Assembly: GCA_958413985.1 (NCBI GenBank)
Contig: CATYVZ010000005.1
Span: 1 to 64,000 of the forward strand
Length of the DNA: 64,000 nt
Origin: an uncultured Bacilli bacterium
GTDB taxonomy: Bacteria; Bacillota_I; Bacilli_A; RF39; UBA660
Reading direction: 5' to 3'
This document shows, one piece after another, positions 33,524-42,424 of the stretch. The translations under genes were made by a program, and so were the position numbers. Numbering within the stretch: the first letter of the stretch is position 1; the number at the start of each line of letters is the position of its first letter. Under the pieces are notes generated by a model. It did no database searches and was not told where the DNA came from. It saw nothing but the letters and a program-made list of their open reading frames with translations.

Positions 33524-35246
33524 TTTTTTCTCCCCTAACTTTTAAATTGATAATTCTTTGACCAATTTCTGCTTTTTTTATTTCATCAGTTTCTTCCAAC
33601 TGCATTTTACTTAATCGTTCGATTTCATCTTCGATATTTTTTTCTTCGATAGCGTTGATATAATCGATAATTAAATCGGTGGTATATTCATCATTTAGAT
33701 TTAAAGCTTCGATTTTTCCAACTACTTTAACCATCGACTCATCTAAATCTGATAGAAAGTCAGCCTCATTAATATATCCATTATTCTTATAAAAATAACT
33801 TATCTCATGAGCTAACAAGCGATATTCTTTGGTTGGAAAATAAACAGTTCGATTATCGAACATTTTAATAACATCGCCACTTCTTAACATATAATAAAGT
33901 AACCCTAATTCTGCCATCGTATATTTATTAGTTTTAACTTTTTTAACCGGTTTTATTATTTCTTTTGTTTCTTTTTTCTCTAACTTAGTTTTTAAAAATT
34001 CAATATCTAAATCGGTTTCTTGGCTAATTTTTTTTAATGTGATCTCTTTTAATATTTCATCATCTATTTTATTTAACTGCTCGATAACTTGATTGACATA
34101 TTTAGCCCTATCGACTGTTTGTGTCATATCTTTATCGCTTTTTAAATAGCTTAATTTAAAATCCATAATACTGATTGGATTATTTATTTTATCTAAAAAT
34201 TTGTCTTTACCATATTTTAAAATATAATCATCAGGATCTAAGTTATCTTCTAAACGGATCACTTTAGGAATTATTCCCATATTTATAAATAGTTCACCGC
34301 AAGCCACAGTAGCTTTAGCTCCCGCATTATCACCATCAAAACAAATAATAATATTGCTAGCTAGTCTTTTTATCAAATTAGCGTGTTCTTTAGTAAACGC
34401 TGTTCCTAAAGTGGCAACGACATTTTTAACACCGACACTGTATGCTCTTATAACGTCCATAAACCCTTCCATAATGATAACAGTGTTTTTTATTCGGCAT
34501 TCGTTTTTAGCTTTGGCATAATTATATAAATATTCACCCTTTTTAAATAAAACATGCTCTTTACTATTAACATATTTAGGTGCATCACTTTGATAGTAAA
34601 TACGACCGCTGTAACCGATCACTTTACCATTAAGATCGTGAAGTGGGAACATGATCCGATCGTAAAAGAAATCATGAAAACCTCTTTCGTCTTTTACGAT
34701 TAACCCACTATCGATCAAATCTTTTTCTTTAAATTCCTTTTTTATTAAAAGGTTAGATAAAGACTTGCTATCTTTAATAGCTAGTCCAATTTCAAAATCT
34801 TTAATTAGGTCATCAGATATTTTTCTTTGATATAAGTAATCTTTAGCAACTTGACCAAATTTTGTATTTATATTATTTAAATAAAATTTTTGCCCAACTT
34901 CATATATTTTATAAATATCGTTATTTTTAATTGTTTTTTTATTTGTAGTATCGATATCGACATTAATTCCTGCTATATCGGCGACCATTTTGACTGCTTC
35001 GATAAATGAAATATGTTCATACTCTTTAATAAAAGTAAAAACATTCCCAGCAGTATGGCAAGAAAAACAAGAAAAAATTTGTTTGTCAGGCGAGACACTT
35101 AACGAAGGATCGCTATCTTCATGAAAAGGACAGACACCAAAATAGTTTTTACCTTTTTTAGTTAAAGCAATATAGCGAGATACAACGTCGACTATATTGA
35201 CACTATTTCTTATTTCATTAATTTTTTCCGTCGTTATCGCATTCAT
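33516..35246 (-). CDS. dnaG: DNA primase
   Basis: 576 residues. The CHC2 zinc finger (CPFHEDSDPS ... FSCFSCHTAGN) spans ~40-65; the catalytic core and TOPRIM domain contain IIMEGFMDVIRAY and ICFDGDNAGAKA; a carboxy-terminal helicase-binding region follows. Makes RNA primers at the replication fork. The dnaG-rpoD pair is the conserved macromolecular synthesis operon. Confidence 0.97.
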   Translation of the reverse strand: MNAITTEKINEIRNSVNIVDVVSRYIALTKKGKNYFGVCPFHEDSDPSLSVSPDKQIFSCFSCHTAGNVFTFIKEYEHISFIEAVKMVADIAGINVDIDTTNKKTIKNNDIYKIYEVGQKFYLNNINTKFGQVAKDYLYQRKISDDLIKDFEIGLAIKDSKSLSNLLIKKEFKEKDLIDSGLIVKDERGFHDFFYDRIMFPLHDLNGKVIGYSGRIYYQSDAPKYVNSKEHVLFKKGEYLYNYAKAKNECRIKNTVIIMEGFMDVIRAYSVGVKNVVATLGTAFTKEHANLIKRLASNIIICFDGDNAGAKATVACGELFINMGIIPKVIRLEDNLDPDDYILKYGKDKFLDKINNPISIMDFKLSYLKSDKDMTQTVDRAKYVNQVIEQLNKIDDEILKEITLKKISQETDLDIEFLKTKLEKKETKEIIKPVKKVKTNKYTMAELGLLYYMLRSGDVIKMFDNRTVYFPTKEYRLLAHEISYFYKNNGYINEADFLSDLDESMVKVVGKIEALNLNDEYTTDLIIDYINAIEEKNIEDEIERLSKMQLEETDEIKKAEIGQRIINLKVRGEKNV

Positions 35247-35352
35247 ATACTTCTCCCCTAAATATTAATATACGAAAAAAAAGTACTATTTCCTTTTTTT
35301 ACTTACATATTTTCCCCATTTTTTATCATATTATTAAAAAAAGAGGTGTTTT

Positions 35353-35889
35353 ATGAGTTTAAAAACCATTAAAATTATCGGCATTTTCGGTACTTTTATT
35401 CTATGTTTTCCTTTTCATTTTTTATATGAGTGGTTACCTAATTCTTTATTTAGTATCTTTTTGCCAGTAAATGAAAGTATTTGGGAACATATGAAATTAA
35501 TCTATACTTCTTTTGTTGTCTATGGAATTATCGATTATATTTTATTAAATAAAAATAAAATTAAGTTTAATAATTTTTTACTACAATTATTTGTTATACC
35601 AGTAATAGCAATTATTTTATATTTAATTATCTTTATTCCTATCTATAATAGTGTTGGTGAAAATATGATCGTTAGCATCGGTTTATTATTTGTAATTATT
35701 GCCTTAGAGCATTTGTTAAGTTATTATTTGCTAAAGTATCAAAATATCAAATATCAAAAAATGATTGGAATAATCGGTATTATCTTAGTTTATATTATCT
35801 TTGGTTATTTAACTTATCGTCCAATTCAAAACTATATTTTCTATGATAATGTCGAAAACAAGTATGGTATTAATATTTATTCTGATTAA
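35353..35889 (+). CDS. DUF6512 family membrane protein
   Basis: 178 residues with about five transmembrane helices and no signal cleavage site. HFLYEWLPNSLFSIFLPVNESIWEHMKL near the first loop is the family signature as I remember it. Divergent from dnaG and preceded by GAGGTG. Function unknown. Ends in a bidirectional terminator shared with sigH. Confidence 0.7.
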   Translation: MSLKTIKIIGIFGTFILCFPFHFLYEWLPNSLFSIFLPVNESIWEHMKLIYTSFVVYGIIDYILLNKNKIKFNNFLLQLFVIPVIAIILYLIIFIPIYNSVGENMIVSIGLLFVIIALEHLLSYYLLKYQNIKYQKMIGIIGIILVYIIFGYLTYRPIQNYIFYDNVENKYGINIYSD

Positions 35890-35916
35890 AACATTATGAT
35901 TGTTTCATAATGTTTT
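35888..35916. terminator. Bidirectional terminator between the DUF6512 gene and sigH
   Basis: A 12-bp perfect stem AAAACATTATGA / TCATAATGTTTT with a 5-nt loop and A/T runs on both sides. Stop codons of both convergent genes lie in it. Confidence 0.9.
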
Positions 35917-36493
35917 TTAGTTTTATTTTAATTCTTTGAATCGCATTATCAATAGCTTTAACATCTCTTTCTAAAATCTCAGCTATTTCTTTATAATTAA
36001 AATCGTTTTTTTTAAGTTCAAAAACTTGTTTTTCAAAATCAGTTAATTCTTGTTCTAACTTAGCAATTATATTTTGTTGATAATCATGTTCCTCGACCAT
36101 CGATTCAGGATTATTTTTATTGTCAGCTAAAAAAGGATCGATATAGTTTTCTTCATCATCTTCGATTGAAAGTGATTCATTTAAAATTTTATTTTTATAA
36201 GTCCTAGTATTGCGGACTAAACTATATATTCTTCTTTCGATACATAATTTAGCATATGTACTAAAATTAGCTTCTTTATCCTCACGGAATGAATTTATTG
36301 CATCGTTTAAACCTAACATTCCTTCTTGAATTAAATCGTTTAAATCGACTCCCCCATGACAATAATTTAACATTTTTTTTGCTATACTGATTGTTAAAGG
36401 GCGATATTTATAAATCAATATTTCGTTGGCTTCTTCATTACAACTATGAACGTAATCTAATAATTCATAATCATTATACTCCTTATAATTCAT
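35894..36493 (-). CDS. sigH: Sigma factor SigH (Spo0H-like)
   Basis: 199 residues from ATG 36493 (AAGGAGG 6 nt upstream). Region 2: DLNDLIQEGMLGLNDAINSF and FSTYAKLCIERRIYSLVR; region 4: FELKKNDFNYKEIAEIL and AIQRIKIKLKNIM. The order mrnC-rlmB-(yacP)-sigH is the same as in B. subtilis, except that yacP is missing, which supports SigH rather than another alternative factor. SigH controls the entry into sporulation and competence genes in Bacillus. Confidence 0.85.
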   Translation of the reverse strand: MNYKEYNDYELLDYVHSCNEEANEILIYKYRPLTISIAKKMLNYCHGGVDLNDLIQEGMLGLNDAINSFREDKEANFSTYAKLCIERRIYSLVRNTRTYKNKILNESLSIEDDEENYIDPFLADNKNNPESMVEEHDYQQNIIAKLEQELTDFEKQVFELKKNDFNYKEIAEILERDVKAIDNAIQRIKIKLKNIMKQS

Positions 36494-37154
36494 GATTCCT
36501 CCTTGCTTCAAATAAAATAATTCCAGTAGCAACTGAAGCATTTAAACTATTGACACTGCCATACATAGGAATATTTGCAATAAAGTCGCATGATTCTTTA
36601 ACTAACCGACTCATACCGCTTCCTTCATTACCGATGATAACAGCTATTTTACCTCGGTAGTCGATCTTTTTATAATCAGTTCCTACCATATCAGTACCGA
36701 TTATCCAAAACCCTTGTTTTTTTAAATAACTGATTGTTTGGACTAAATTTGTCACTTGATATAGGTTTACTCTGTCTAAACAGCCGGCACTTGTTTTCAT
36801 TACGGTACTATTTACTTGCGCACTGCGGTCTTTAGGTAAAATAATATCTTTGATCCCAGAGGCCTCACAAGTTCTGATAATTGCTCCTAAATTATGAGGA
36901 TCTTCTAAATGATCTAATATAACCACAATATCACTAGTTATATCAGATATATCTTGATATTCATAGTCAGCAATTTTTAAAACTATTCCTTGATGAACAC
37001 CACCAGCCATTTTATCTAATTGATTTTTATCGACATAGATAATTGGTGCTTTAATTTTTTTTAATAATTCTTTATCTTTAAAATTATGCGCTACATAGGC
37101 TTTTTCAATTTTATTATTTATTTCTTTAGCGACATTTTTGCCATATACATACAT
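36483..37154 (-). CDS. rlmB: 23S rRNA 2'-O-methyltransferase RlmB (TrmH/SpoU family)
   Basis: 223 residues from ATG 37154 (GGAGG 9 nt upstream). An amino-terminal substrate-binding domain (VYGKNVAKEI, GGVHQGIVL) precedes the SPOUT knot: LDHLEDPHNLGAIIRTCEA, IGNEGSGMSRLV and PMYGSVNSLNASVA. Predicted to methylate G2251 of 23S rRNA or an equivalent site. Overlaps mrnC by one base and sigH by 11 nt. Confidence 0.92.
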   Translation of the reverse strand: MYVYGKNVAKEINNKIEKAYVAHNFKDKELLKKIKAPIIYVDKNQLDKMAGGVHQGIVLKIADYEYQDISDITSDIVVILDHLEDPHNLGAIIRTCEASGIKDIILPKDRSAQVNSTVMKTSAGCLDRVNLYQVTNLVQTISYLKKQGFWIIGTDMVGTDYKKIDYRGKIAVIIGNEGSGMSRLVKESCDFIANIPMYGSVNSLNASVATGIILFEARRNHEL

Positions 37155-37519
37155 TATTTTACCTCCAAACAAAAATTAATTATTTCTTCGATTCTTTTTA
37201 TGTTATTTTTTAAATATAAAAATCCAATAATGGCTTCAAAACCAGTTGCCTGTTTATAGGTTATTATATCAGTATTTTTAGGATGAGAATTTGTCTTATG
37301 ATTTCTAGCTCTATAAAAAATATTTAACTCATCATCAGTCAAGAAGTTATTAATAATTAATTTATTAATTAAATCGCATTGACCTTTAGCAGAAACATAT
37401 TTAATTGCCTCTTTTTGTAAATTATTTACTTTACCTATTTTCTGATCGATTAAATATTTTCTAATATATACTTCATATACACTATCACCTAAATAGGCTA
37501 AAACTAAAACATTTTCCAT
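37154..37519 (-). CDS. mrnC: Mini-ribonuclease III
   Basis: 121 residues: an RNase III catalytic domain without a dsRNA-binding domain. LAYLGDSVYEVYIR carries the catalytic Asp, and TGFEAIIGFLYL the second acidic site. Matures 23S rRNA in Bacillus. Sits before rlmB as in B. subtilis, but preceded by rbgA rather than cysS. Confidence 0.93.
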   Translation of the reverse strand: MENVLVLAYLGDSVYEVYIRKYLIDQKIGKVNNLQKEAIKYVSAKGQCDLINKLIINNFLTDDELNIFYRARNHKTNSHPKNTDIITYKQATGFEAIIGFLYLKNNIKRIEEIINFCLEVK

Positions 37520-37521
37520 TG

Positions 37522-38412
37522 CTACTCCTTTATGTTTTCGATACGATCGAAGGTTATATTTTTAAAGTAACCATTTTTAATGTCATTTATTATAATATTA
37601 ATTACTTTATCGTAATCAACTTGTCCACCTTTGATTAAACAACCTCTAGTTTTGCCGATTTTTTCCATCGTTATGGCAATATCTTCATCTAATTCAGTGA
37701 TTTTATATCTTTCAATTAACTTTTCGGGATAATATTTATATAAAACATTTAAAATATATTCACAAACATCAAACAATGGTAAAATTTCTTCTTTGATTGC
37801 TGTTAAACTAGCTAAGTTTAAAGCTACAATTTCTTCGTCTAACTTTGGCCACAAAACACCTGGTGTATCTAATAATTCTAACTTGTCATTAATTCTAATC
37901 CAATTAAGTTGTTTCGTTACACCTGGTTTATTTCCCACAGAAACAGCTTTTTTACCAACTAAGCGATTTATTAATGTACTTTTACCAACATTTGGGATAC
38001 CGATTATTAAAACACGGGTCTTTCTTTTGAGCATTCCTTTTTGTTCTCTTTTTTGATTGATATTTTCCATCAGTTCTTCAGTCAAATCAAACAATGGTTT
38101 TAAATTAAGTTGGCCTTCCAAATTTAAAGCTAAAACTTTATAGTTTTTATCTTTATAATATTCTATCCATTTGTCAGTTTCTTTTTTATCACACAAATCA
38201 TATTTAGTCATAACTAAAATACGTGGTTTATTTTTTATTATATCATCAATATCTTTGATTTTTGAAGAATATGGCATTCTCGCATCGATTACTTCATATA
38301 CAATATCAATTAACTCTAGTTGTTCTTTGACCAACCTTTTAGTTTTAGCCATGTGACCTGGATACCAATTGATTACGCTTTTATTAAGAACATTTTCTTT
38401 ATTATCACTCAT
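37522..38412 (-). CDS. rbgA: Ribosome biogenesis GTPase RbgA (YlqF)
   Basis: 296 residues from ATG 38412. Circularly permuted GTPase motifs: MTKYDLCD (G4) comes first, then GIPNVGKSTLINRL (G1), KPGVT (G2) and DTPGVLWP (G3); WYPGHMAK at the amino terminus is diagnostic. Required for late 50S assembly. In relatives it follows rplS-lepB; here a 6.7-kb accessory region separates them, and the start codon overlaps the last codons of the KilA-N gene. Confidence 0.95.
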   Translation of the reverse strand: MSDNKENVLNKSVINWYPGHMAKTKRLVKEQLELIDIVYEVIDARMPYSSKIKDIDDIIKNKPRILVMTKYDLCDKKETDKWIEYYKDKNYKVLALNLEGQLNLKPLFDLTEELMENINQKREQKGMLKRKTRVLIIGIPNVGKSTLINRLVGKKAVSVGNKPGVTKQLNWIRINDKLELLDTPGVLWPKLDEEIVALNLASLTAIKEEILPLFDVCEYILNVLYKYYPEKLIERYKITELDEDIAITMEKIGKTRGCLIKGGQVDYDKVINIIINDIKNGYFKNITFDRIENIKE

Positions 38413-39268
38413 TTTCTTCACCTTCTTCATTATCTTTACTATCTCCTAGTAATTTTATCTTTTCTGCATTGTTAAGTATGTCTAATTGATACCTAGCAAT
38501 CTCACTTAATATTTCAAACCTTTCTGCTTTTTCTTTCCCTTCTTTTATTAATTCTGCATTATGCGATTCTAAATTAGATAAAACCGTTAATTCATTTATT
38601 GAAGCATAATCTCTAATATTAGAATTTTTTGCTAAATCAGGATTTAGTTCTCTCCATTTTTTAGCAGTCGTATGAAATAATGCTACATTTAAAATATCTG
38701 CTTCCTCTGCATATTTAAGCCACTCTTTATCTTTAAAATAATTATTATCAGGTAGTATATAATTTTTAATAGCATTTGTATGAATTAAATAATTATTCTT
38801 TGTTAATATTCTTTTTACATCCCATTCTCTATTTTGATTTTCTAATGTTTTTAATCTTTCAAATTCTTTTATTAAATATAATTTAAAAACAGGACTAATT
38901 TGAGCAGCAAATTCAAAAGCTATATCTTTATGTGCGTATGTGCCACCATATTTACCAGATTTTGAATATATGCCAATAGCATTTGTTTTTTCACACCATT
39001 CACTAACACTAGGAGTAAATGTTAATAATCCAACTTGCTTTCTAAAGTGTTCAGATTCGAACACTTTAAAATTAGGATTATAAATTTGTTCCCAAGCAGT
39101 TAAAAAATCCAAAGTACTTCTATTTCTTAACCAGTTTCTAATAACATCAGCAGCACGAGATTTATCACTTTTAGCCTTTGCTATATCTGAAATACATATA
39201 TAATCACCTTCATTTACACTAGAGATATTGACTTGTACATTTTGAACTTCAATCATTTTATTTGCCAT
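38405..39268 (-). CDS. KilA-N domain protein
   Basis: 287 residues. The KilA-N DNA-binding domain covers ~15-125: YICISDIAKAK, VIRNWLRNRSTLDFL, YGGTYAHKDIAFEFA and SPVFKLYLIKEFERL. The rest is helical, with an acidic tail (DNEEGEENE). Such proteins occur in phages, DNA viruses and restriction or defence loci. AAGGAGG precedes the ATG. The last 8 nt overlap the start of rbgA and contain part of its ribosome site, so rbgA is now coupled to this foreign gene. Confidence 0.85.
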   Translation of the reverse strand: MANKMIEVQNVQVNISSVNEGDYICISDIAKAKSDKSRAADVIRNWLRNRSTLDFLTAWEQIYNPNFKVFESEHFRKQVGLLTFTPSVSEWCEKTNAIGIYSKSGKYGGTYAHKDIAFEFAAQISPVFKLYLIKEFERLKTLENQNREWDVKRILTKNNYLIHTNAIKNYILPDNNYFKDKEWLKYAEEADILNVALFHTTAKKWRELNPDLAKNSNIRDYASINELTVLSNLESHNAELIKEGKEKAERFEILSEIARYQLDILNNAEKIKLLGDSKDNEEGEENE

Positions 39269-39401
39269 ATATTTGCCTCCTTACTATGTTCTTAAATGGT
39301 GTAATCACCTTTCTAATTCCTCTCTTAAAATAAAGTAAAATTAGTATTTTTTGATGATTTTTTTAGTGTTTTTATTAAAAACATACATTAAGCATTTTGA
39401 C

Positions 39402-39500
39402 TCAAACCCTTGTAAATAAAGGATTTGTAGAAGTTCTTAAGCAAATCGTAATCAAGCAGTTAATCGACGTCTTAGAAAAACTTTTTTCTTCATTACTCAT
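39402..39500 (-). other. Short leader-like frame and decayed repeat upstream of KilA-N (copy B)
   Basis: After the broken Bro-N gene comes GGAAGTGAT and a 32-codon frame starting MSNEEKSF, ending at 39402. It resembles the short frame at 41649-41708 (MANEEQKL). Its end meets the arms AAACCCTT ... AAGGATTT (39404-39426), an imperfect inverted repeat also seen in the other copy. The remaining gap to the KilA-N gene (39269-39401) holds nothing else I can identify. Likely remnants of a lost gene and a recombination site. Confidence 0.4.
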
Positions 39501-40257
39501 TACTATCACTTCCTTTACTTTCTATTTCTTTTAATTCATCTACATATTTATAATTTAATGAATTTTTATTAGATATTACTGATTTTTTTGTTTCTTTTTC
39601 GTACAAATCTCTTGCACCTTTTGCAACTCCACCACCACGTTTTGCAACTTTTAAATTTTCTTCAAGCCCTTGTGGCTTTTCGGTAATTGCAATATCTCTT
39701 GCAGCAATTTATCCAATATTCGTTAGTGCAACTTCAATATCTGTCATATTATCTCTTAATGATTCTTTTCTAATTCCTTTATATTTTTTATATTCACTTG
39801 CTTTCATTCCAGACCAACCTTTGTATATTTCATTAGTTAAAAGTGCATATTCTATCGGTTTATTTATTCCGCCTTCTTTCCATACATCAGTTAGTTTGAA
39901 TCTATCAACTATACCAGTTAATTTTGCTTTTATCCACTCATCAGTATAATCTTTATTTCGATAATATTCAACTGCTCTGTTTACTGCTATTTCTGGATTA
40001 AAAACTTCATCTATTCTTTCACTTCCTAAATTAGCAAGCCAAAGTTTAAAAGGTTCGGCTTTAGGACCAGGTACGGATTCAATTAATCTTAAAATACATT
40101 TTGTATCAAATGTGTCAGTTTCCCTCATTTTTCCATCATGAGCCTTCATTTTCAACTGCACGATATTTTCGTACAGTTCACTTCCTTCTTGATTTAGTCT
40201 TCTTTTTAAGTCACTCCAATAATTTCTAGGAATATTTGCCTCAGTTAATGCACCAAT
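39493..40257 (-). pseudogene. Broken Bro-N antirepressor-type gene (premature stop and lost 5' end)
   Basis: The frame runs for 255 codons from about 40257 to the TAA at 39493 with one in-frame TAA at 39709-39711. Before that stop: GALTEANIPRNYWSDLKRR, ESVPGPKAEPFKLWLANLG, a Bro-N/phage antirepressor carboxy half; after it: ARDIAITEKPQGLEENLKVAKRGG and ARDLYEKETKKSVIS, the normal end of this family. The text around the stop (ALTNIG-stop-IAARDIA) suggests a single Glu codon changed to TAA. The first ~40 residues of the domain are missing, replaced by the recombinase scar. An initiation site for residual translation is not obvious (GTG at 40161). Confidence 0.8.
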
Positions 40258-40540
40258 TGTTCTATATTAAATTTATTTTTTATTTCCATTTCGCATAGTT
40301 TTCCCAATACATTTTTATTAATAGAATATTTTTTACAACTTTTATCTTTTAGGCATTTTTTACAATAATAATATATTTGATTTTTACTTTTTCTAATTAT
40401 TAAATTTTCTCCACAATAATAGCATTTTAAATAACCAGAAAACAAATCAATATCATCATTCTTATTTACTTTTATTTTTCTATTTAATATTTGTTGTCCT
40501 TCTTCAAATCTATCTTTAACTATTATAATTTTCAGTTTCA
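40245..40540 (-). pseudogene. Serine recombinase fragment (zinc beta-ribbon part)
   Basis: About 95 residues match the middle-to-end of large serine recombinases: IIVKDRFEEGQQILNR, then the zinc beta-ribbon DLFSGYLKCYYCGENLIIRKS with paired CxxC (CYYC, CKKC) and INKNVLGKLCEMEIKNKF. The catalytic resolvase domain and the carboxy end are absent. It lies between, and in part overlaps, the RhuM carboxy terminus and the truncated start of the Bro-N gene, so it is a scar from rearrangement, not a functional gene. Confidence 0.75.
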
Positions 40541-41541
40541 TCCAACAATAAGTCAAAATCAGATTTATATAATTTGTCTTGTTTTATTCTATATTTTTCA
40601 AATTCAGTTAATGCCTTATCGCAAGCTATTTCATGCGATATTTTTCCTGCTTCTTTTAATATATCTCTATCATCAGCAAGCAAATACTTATCTATTCTAG
40701 TTGCCCAATCTTCCATAGTCATAGGAATATTTCTTTCTGCCCTATCTTCTGCTAAATCTAAAAATGCTGATACAATACGTTCTAAACTTTTTAATTCTTC
40801 TTTACTTAAATAGTTTTTTGCAATTACAACATCAGTTTCTAATATTTTACCATTAGGGGAGTTTTTCCAACTAGTTAATCCCATATTATCTTTTTCAGAA
40901 TCTGCTCTATTATATATTATTTCTGCTGCACTTTGATGAGATACAGCAAAGTGCATCTTATTTTGTACTTTTTTAAAAAAATTAATAGTTGTTGGAGATT
41001 TTCTATCGTAATCAATACTTGTTGCATATATATCAGTTATCTTTTGATAAAATCTTCTTTCAGAAAGTCTAATTTCTCGTATTTCTGCAATTAAAGAATC
41101 ATAATAATCTTCATCGAAAAAGGTTCCATTTTCCATTCTCTTTTTATCTATTATATAACCCTTTTTAGAAAATTCCTTTAAAACGTATGTAGCCCATCTT
41201 CTAAATTGAATTGCTCTATTAGAATTAACTCTATATCCAATAGATATAACTGCATCTAAATTATAATACTTTAAATTTCTTTTTACTTCTCTAGAACCTT
41301 CTTGTTGAACTAGTAAGAAATCCTTACTAGTTGAGTTTTCATCTAATTCATAACTAGAATATATATCTTGTAAATGCATAGTTATATTATTTCTTGTTGT
41401 ATTAAATAATTCGCCAATGGACTTTTGTGTCAACCATAAATCTCCATCTTCAAATCTAACTTGTACACCATTTTTGTGTGTTTGTCTCTCAAAAATTAAA
41501 AATTCCGCACTACTACTTCTCACAATTAAATCTTTTGACAT
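40516..41541 (-). CDS. Virulence protein RhuM family protein
   Basis: 341 residues, near full length. Family blocks: VRFEDGDLWLTQKSIGELF, NLKYYNLDAVISIGYRVNS, FRRWATYVLKEFSKKGY, YYDSLIAEIREIRLSER and MTMEDWATRIDKYLLADDRDIL. The last ~8 residues (ETENYNS) differ from the usual end because the recombinase scar joins there. RhuM proteins are common next to restriction and toxin genes; the biochemical function is not known. AAAGGAG precedes the ATG. Confidence 0.85.
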   Translation of the reverse strand: MSKDLIVRSSSAEFLIFERQTHKNGVQVRFEDGDLWLTQKSIGELFNTTRNNITMHLQDIYSSYELDENSTSKDFLLVQQEGSREVKRNLKYYNLDAVISIGYRVNSNRAIQFRRWATYVLKEFSKKGYIIDKKRMENGTFFDEDYYDSLIAEIREIRLSERRFYQKITDIYATSIDYDRKSPTTINFFKKVQNKMHFAVSHQSAAEIIYNRADSEKDNMGLTSWKNSPNGKILETDVVIAKNYLSKEELKSLERIVSAFLDLAEDRAERNIPMTMEDWATRIDKYLLADDRDILKEAGKISHEIACDKALTEFEKYRIKQDKLYKSDFDLLLDETENYNS

Positions 41542-41611
41542 ACTCCTACTCCTTTCTTTTTTTGTAAGTTCCTGTTAATTTTATTTAAAAATGGAAACTC
41601 TTGTTATGATG

Positions 41612-41634
41612 AAACCCTTATTCTATAAAGGTTT
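41612..41634. repeat. Inverted repeat upstream of rhuM (copy A)
   Basis: AAACCCTTAT-N3-ATAAAGGTTT: 10-bp arms with one mismatch. A related copy with AAACCCTT ... AAAGGATTT lies at 39404-39426 in the same orientation and at a similar place before the KilA-N gene. Both are followed on the plus strand by GAAGTT. May be a recombinase core site or an old terminator. Confidence 0.45.
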
Positions 41635-41648
41635 AAGTGAAGTTGTCT

Positions 41649-41708
41649 TTAAATCCCCACTTCCCAGTTAATTCCGCCATTAGTTAACTTTTGTTCTTCA
41701 TTTGCCAC
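41649..41708 (-). other. 19-codon remnant frame after the acetyltransferase gene
   Basis: GGAGTGATAATA followed by GTG starts MANEEQKLTNGGINWEVGI and then TAA. A well-formed ribosome site with an aborted frame suggests the start of a gene whose body was lost by recombination. The rest of the gap 41542-41727 holds the repeat at 41612-41634 and no other feature. Confidence 0.4.
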
Positions 41709-41727
41709 TATTATCACTCCATTTTAA

Positions 41728-42255
41728 TTATTTTGTTTTACTATAATACTCAACTCCTGAATATGTTCCATCTTTATTTAATCTTCTATTTGAAATATAT
41801 CCATCTTTAACAAATCCTGCTTTTAGCATAACTTTTGAAGATTGAGTATTTAATTCATTACAAGAACATTCGACTAAATAATATCCTCTATTATTTAATA
41901 AATGGTCAGATACCGCTTTTAATGCTTCAGCAGCATAACCATTACCCCAATAATTATATCTTATCGTATAGCCTACATTACAGTAATTATCTTTTTTTGC
42001 TACTTTATTAACATCAATATTCCCAACAACTTCGTGAGTATTTTTTGTTTCTATAACCCATCTTTCATATTTAGATTCATCTGCTTCTTTTATCCAAGTT
42101 TTAATACACTCTAATTCTTCTTCTTTTGTTAAATTAGGAAATTTTATATATTTTGATAATCTTTCATCTGTAATTATTTCATAAATAGCATCTATATCTG
42201 ATTCTTTATATCTTCTTAAAATCAATCTATCTGTTTCTATTTTTGGACTTAACAT
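41728..42255 (-). CDS. GNAT acetyltransferase (RimJ/RimL type)
   Basis: 175 residues from ATG 42255 (AAAGGA 10 nt upstream). ETDRLILRRYKESD at the start, then YTIRYNYWGNGYAAEALKAV (acetyl-CoA loop) and NTQSSKVMLKAGF near the end define the RimJ/RimL-like group. Substrate unknown; some relatives acetylate ribosomal protein termini, others small molecules. It lies in the accessory region and may have been acquired with it. Confidence 0.85.
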   Translation of the reverse strand: MLSPKIETDRLILRRYKESDIDAIYEIITDERLSKYIKFPNLTKEEELECIKTWIKEADESKYERWVIETKNTHEVVGNIDVNKVAKKDNYCNVGYTIRYNYWGNGYAAEALKAVSDHLLNNRGYYLVECSCNELNTQSSKVMLKAGFVKDGYISNRRLNKDGTYSGVEYYSKTK

Positions 42256-42371
42256 TTGTATCAATTCCTTTCTTCAATATTGTATACTATTATCTTTTTC
42301 TTTATTTCAATATTTAATTTATTTGGGGTTAAACCTTATAATCACCTTGTTACTTTTCTTATAAAAAATAC

Positions 42372-42399
42372 TAAAAGAATGCCATTTTTTATTCTTTTA
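42372..42399 (-). terminator. Terminator of the putative metallopeptidase gene
   Basis: A 9-bp stem TAAAAGAAT / ATTCTTTTA with a 10-nt loop, followed on the minus strand by GTATTTTTT. It lies 26 nt after the gene's stop. Confidence 0.65.
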
Positions 42400-42424
42400 T
42401 ACTAAATTCATTAATTCGTTCTTT

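Noticed and set aside
39404..39500. Plus-strand frame through the gap upstream of KilA-N (GFVEVLKQIVIKQL...)
   Set aside because: No start codon with a ribosome site, no family match; probably the shadow of the decayed minus-strand remnant.
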